Assembly: GCA_013151655.1 (NCBI GenBank)
Contig: JAADHX010000324.1
Span: 1 to 15,242, forward strand
DNA length: 15,242 bases
From: Actinomycetota bacterium
GTDB lineage: Bacteria > Actinomycetota > Acidimicrobiia > Acidimicrobiales > Poriferisodalaceae
Direction of reading: 5' to 3'
The translations under genes and the position numbers were made by a program. Under the pieces are notes generated by a model. That model saw only the letters and a program-made list of their open reading frames with translations, searched no databases and was not told the DNA's origin. Within the stretch, counting starts at the first letter, position 1. Every line of letters begins with the position of its first letter. Positions 14,467 through 15,242 of this stretch are shown here, piece by piece.

Positions 14467-15242
14467 ATGATGCAGGCGACGAGACGAGACACAACTAACC
14501 GAATCAGGAGATCGGTTCTGGCCGTGGTGGTGCTGGTTGGAGCGGTCGGCTACTCGGTCAGCCCAGCAACCGCGGCCCCAGGGTCGGTTCAGTTTAGTTC
14601 GGCTTCAACCAACGTCGACGAGGATGTGCCGTCGTTTGGCATCGAAGTCGTTCGGTCCGACACCTCCGATGCCGCTAGCGTCGGCTACGTCGTATCAGGG
14701 CTCAACGACAACGGATCTGGCGGTAGGGACTTCACCGTCGATCTCGGCACCGCGACCGGAACCGTGAGTTTCGCTGTTGGTCAGGCCACCGCCGACCTGA
14801 CAATCACAGTTTCCGACGACGTCAATGGTGAAGGAGGGACCGAGAACTTCACCTTCACTCTCCTCAACCCGATCAACATCGACACTCCGCTCGACTTGTA
14901 CACGATCGGTGCCCAAGCCACTCACGGGCTGAACATCACCGATGACGGCGATGCTGGCGACATCGTGTTCTCTACTTCGGCTAGCTCGACAAACGAGACC
15001 GACGTCGGCACAACCAATCACAACATCTCTGTCACCCGTACCAACGGCAGCGAGGGGGCCGTGACTGGTCGAGTTCGCACCGTAACGGGTGGCGACGCCA
15101 CGGTTGGGGTCGATTTCGGTCCGGTCAACACACTTCTCGTTTGGGCCGACGGGTCGGCTTCGGTCCGGCAGGTCGCGGTTTCGATCGTCAACGACAACAC
15201 GGTCGAGAACGACGAAGAAATCGACCTCGCCGTGACGAACAC
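14467..15242 (+). CDS. Secreted Calx-beta-like repeat protein, 5' part
   Basis: This frame is open to the window edge (258 codons visible), so the gene is truncated on the right. A basic N-terminus with RRSVLAVVVLVGAVGYS and PATAA gives a Sec signal peptide, cleaved near residue 37. The mature part is made of beta-rich units with VDEDVPSFGIEVVRS, GTVSFAVGQATADLTITVSD and GEGGTENFTFTLLNP. A second unit runs from GDIVFSTSASSTNETD to NDNTVENDEEIDLAVTN. This SFxxG-xxTxxxTVxVxDD-xxxEGdExFxxxL pattern is characteristic of Calx-beta domains, which bind calcium and occur in large extracellular or surface adhesion proteins. GGAG lies 7 nt before the first of two adjacent ATGs. The domain call is fairly firm; the role (surface, matrix or adhesion) is inferred. 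Confidence 0.85.
   Translation, partial: MMQATRRDTTNRIRRSVLAVVVLVGAVGYSVSPATAAPGSVQFSSASTNVDEDVPSFGIEVVRSDTSDAASVGYVVSGLNDNGSGGRDFTVDLGTATGTVSFAVGQATADLTITVSDDVNGEGGTENFTFTLLNPINIDTPLDLYTIGAQATHGLNITDDGDAGDIVFSTSASSTNETDVGTTNHNISVTRTNGSEGAVTGRVRTVTGGDATVGVDFGPVNTLLVWADGSASVRQVAVSIVNDNTVENDEEIDLAVTN

Overview
The window looks like a chromosomal segment of a moderately GC-rich actinobacterium. The evidence is a homodimeric AceE-type pyruvate dehydrogenase E1, an actinobacterial-style single E2 followed directly by lipB and lipA, an RNase HI carrying an extra C-terminal domain, GTG starts, and an HhH-GPD repair protein of a type I associate with actinobacteria. A member of Acidimicrobiia or a related uncultured lineage is my guess; nothing here proves it.

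Layout. Positions 1-65 may hold the tail of a plus-strand gene. Reading leftward, 4019-125 holds aceE, an HhH-GPD protein and a four-helix membrane protein, probably one transcription unit. A tandem repeat that copies the aceE stop codon lies between the first two. Divergent from aceE is rnhA (4087-5172), whose product fuses RNase HI to a YpsA/SLOG-like domain. A Rieske oxygenase and a PPOX-fold flavoprotein form a translationally coupled minus-strand pair (6877-5169). They are divergent from a TetR regulator (6949-7533), with a palindrome between. An SRPBCC protein (minus) and a LapA-like membrane protein (plus) follow.

The most striking locus is 9142-8363 (minus). It encodes a TlpA/DsbE-like thioredoxin-fold lipoprotein whose reading frame is interrupted once, by a UGA exactly where the first cysteine of the WxPWCxxC active site belongs. 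The frame continues intact to the end of the fold. A hairpin with a GGUC loop lies 26 nt after the UGA, much like a bacterial SECIS element. I read this as a candidate selenoprotein (WAPW-U-SSC). A nonsense mutation is the main alternative.

From 9464 rightward comes the lipoate cluster: lpd (E3), the dihydrolipoamide acyltransferase E2, then lipB fused in frame to lipA. The lipA part is broken at about 13752 by an apparent 7-nt loss, and the rest of lipA continues in another frame to 14140. With aceE these genes supply E1, E2, E3 and the lipoyl-attachment enzymes of the pyruvate dehydrogenase complex. LipB transfers octanoyl to the E2 lipoyl lysine, LipA inserts sulfur, and Lpd reoxidises the dihydrolipoyl arm. 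The dlaT-lipB-lipA order is shared with mycobacteria.

The window ends inside a secreted Calx-beta-like repeat protein (14467 onward). Its 326-bp upstream leader holds competing hairpins, including three TGCGG copies, one of which overlaps the ribosome-binding site.
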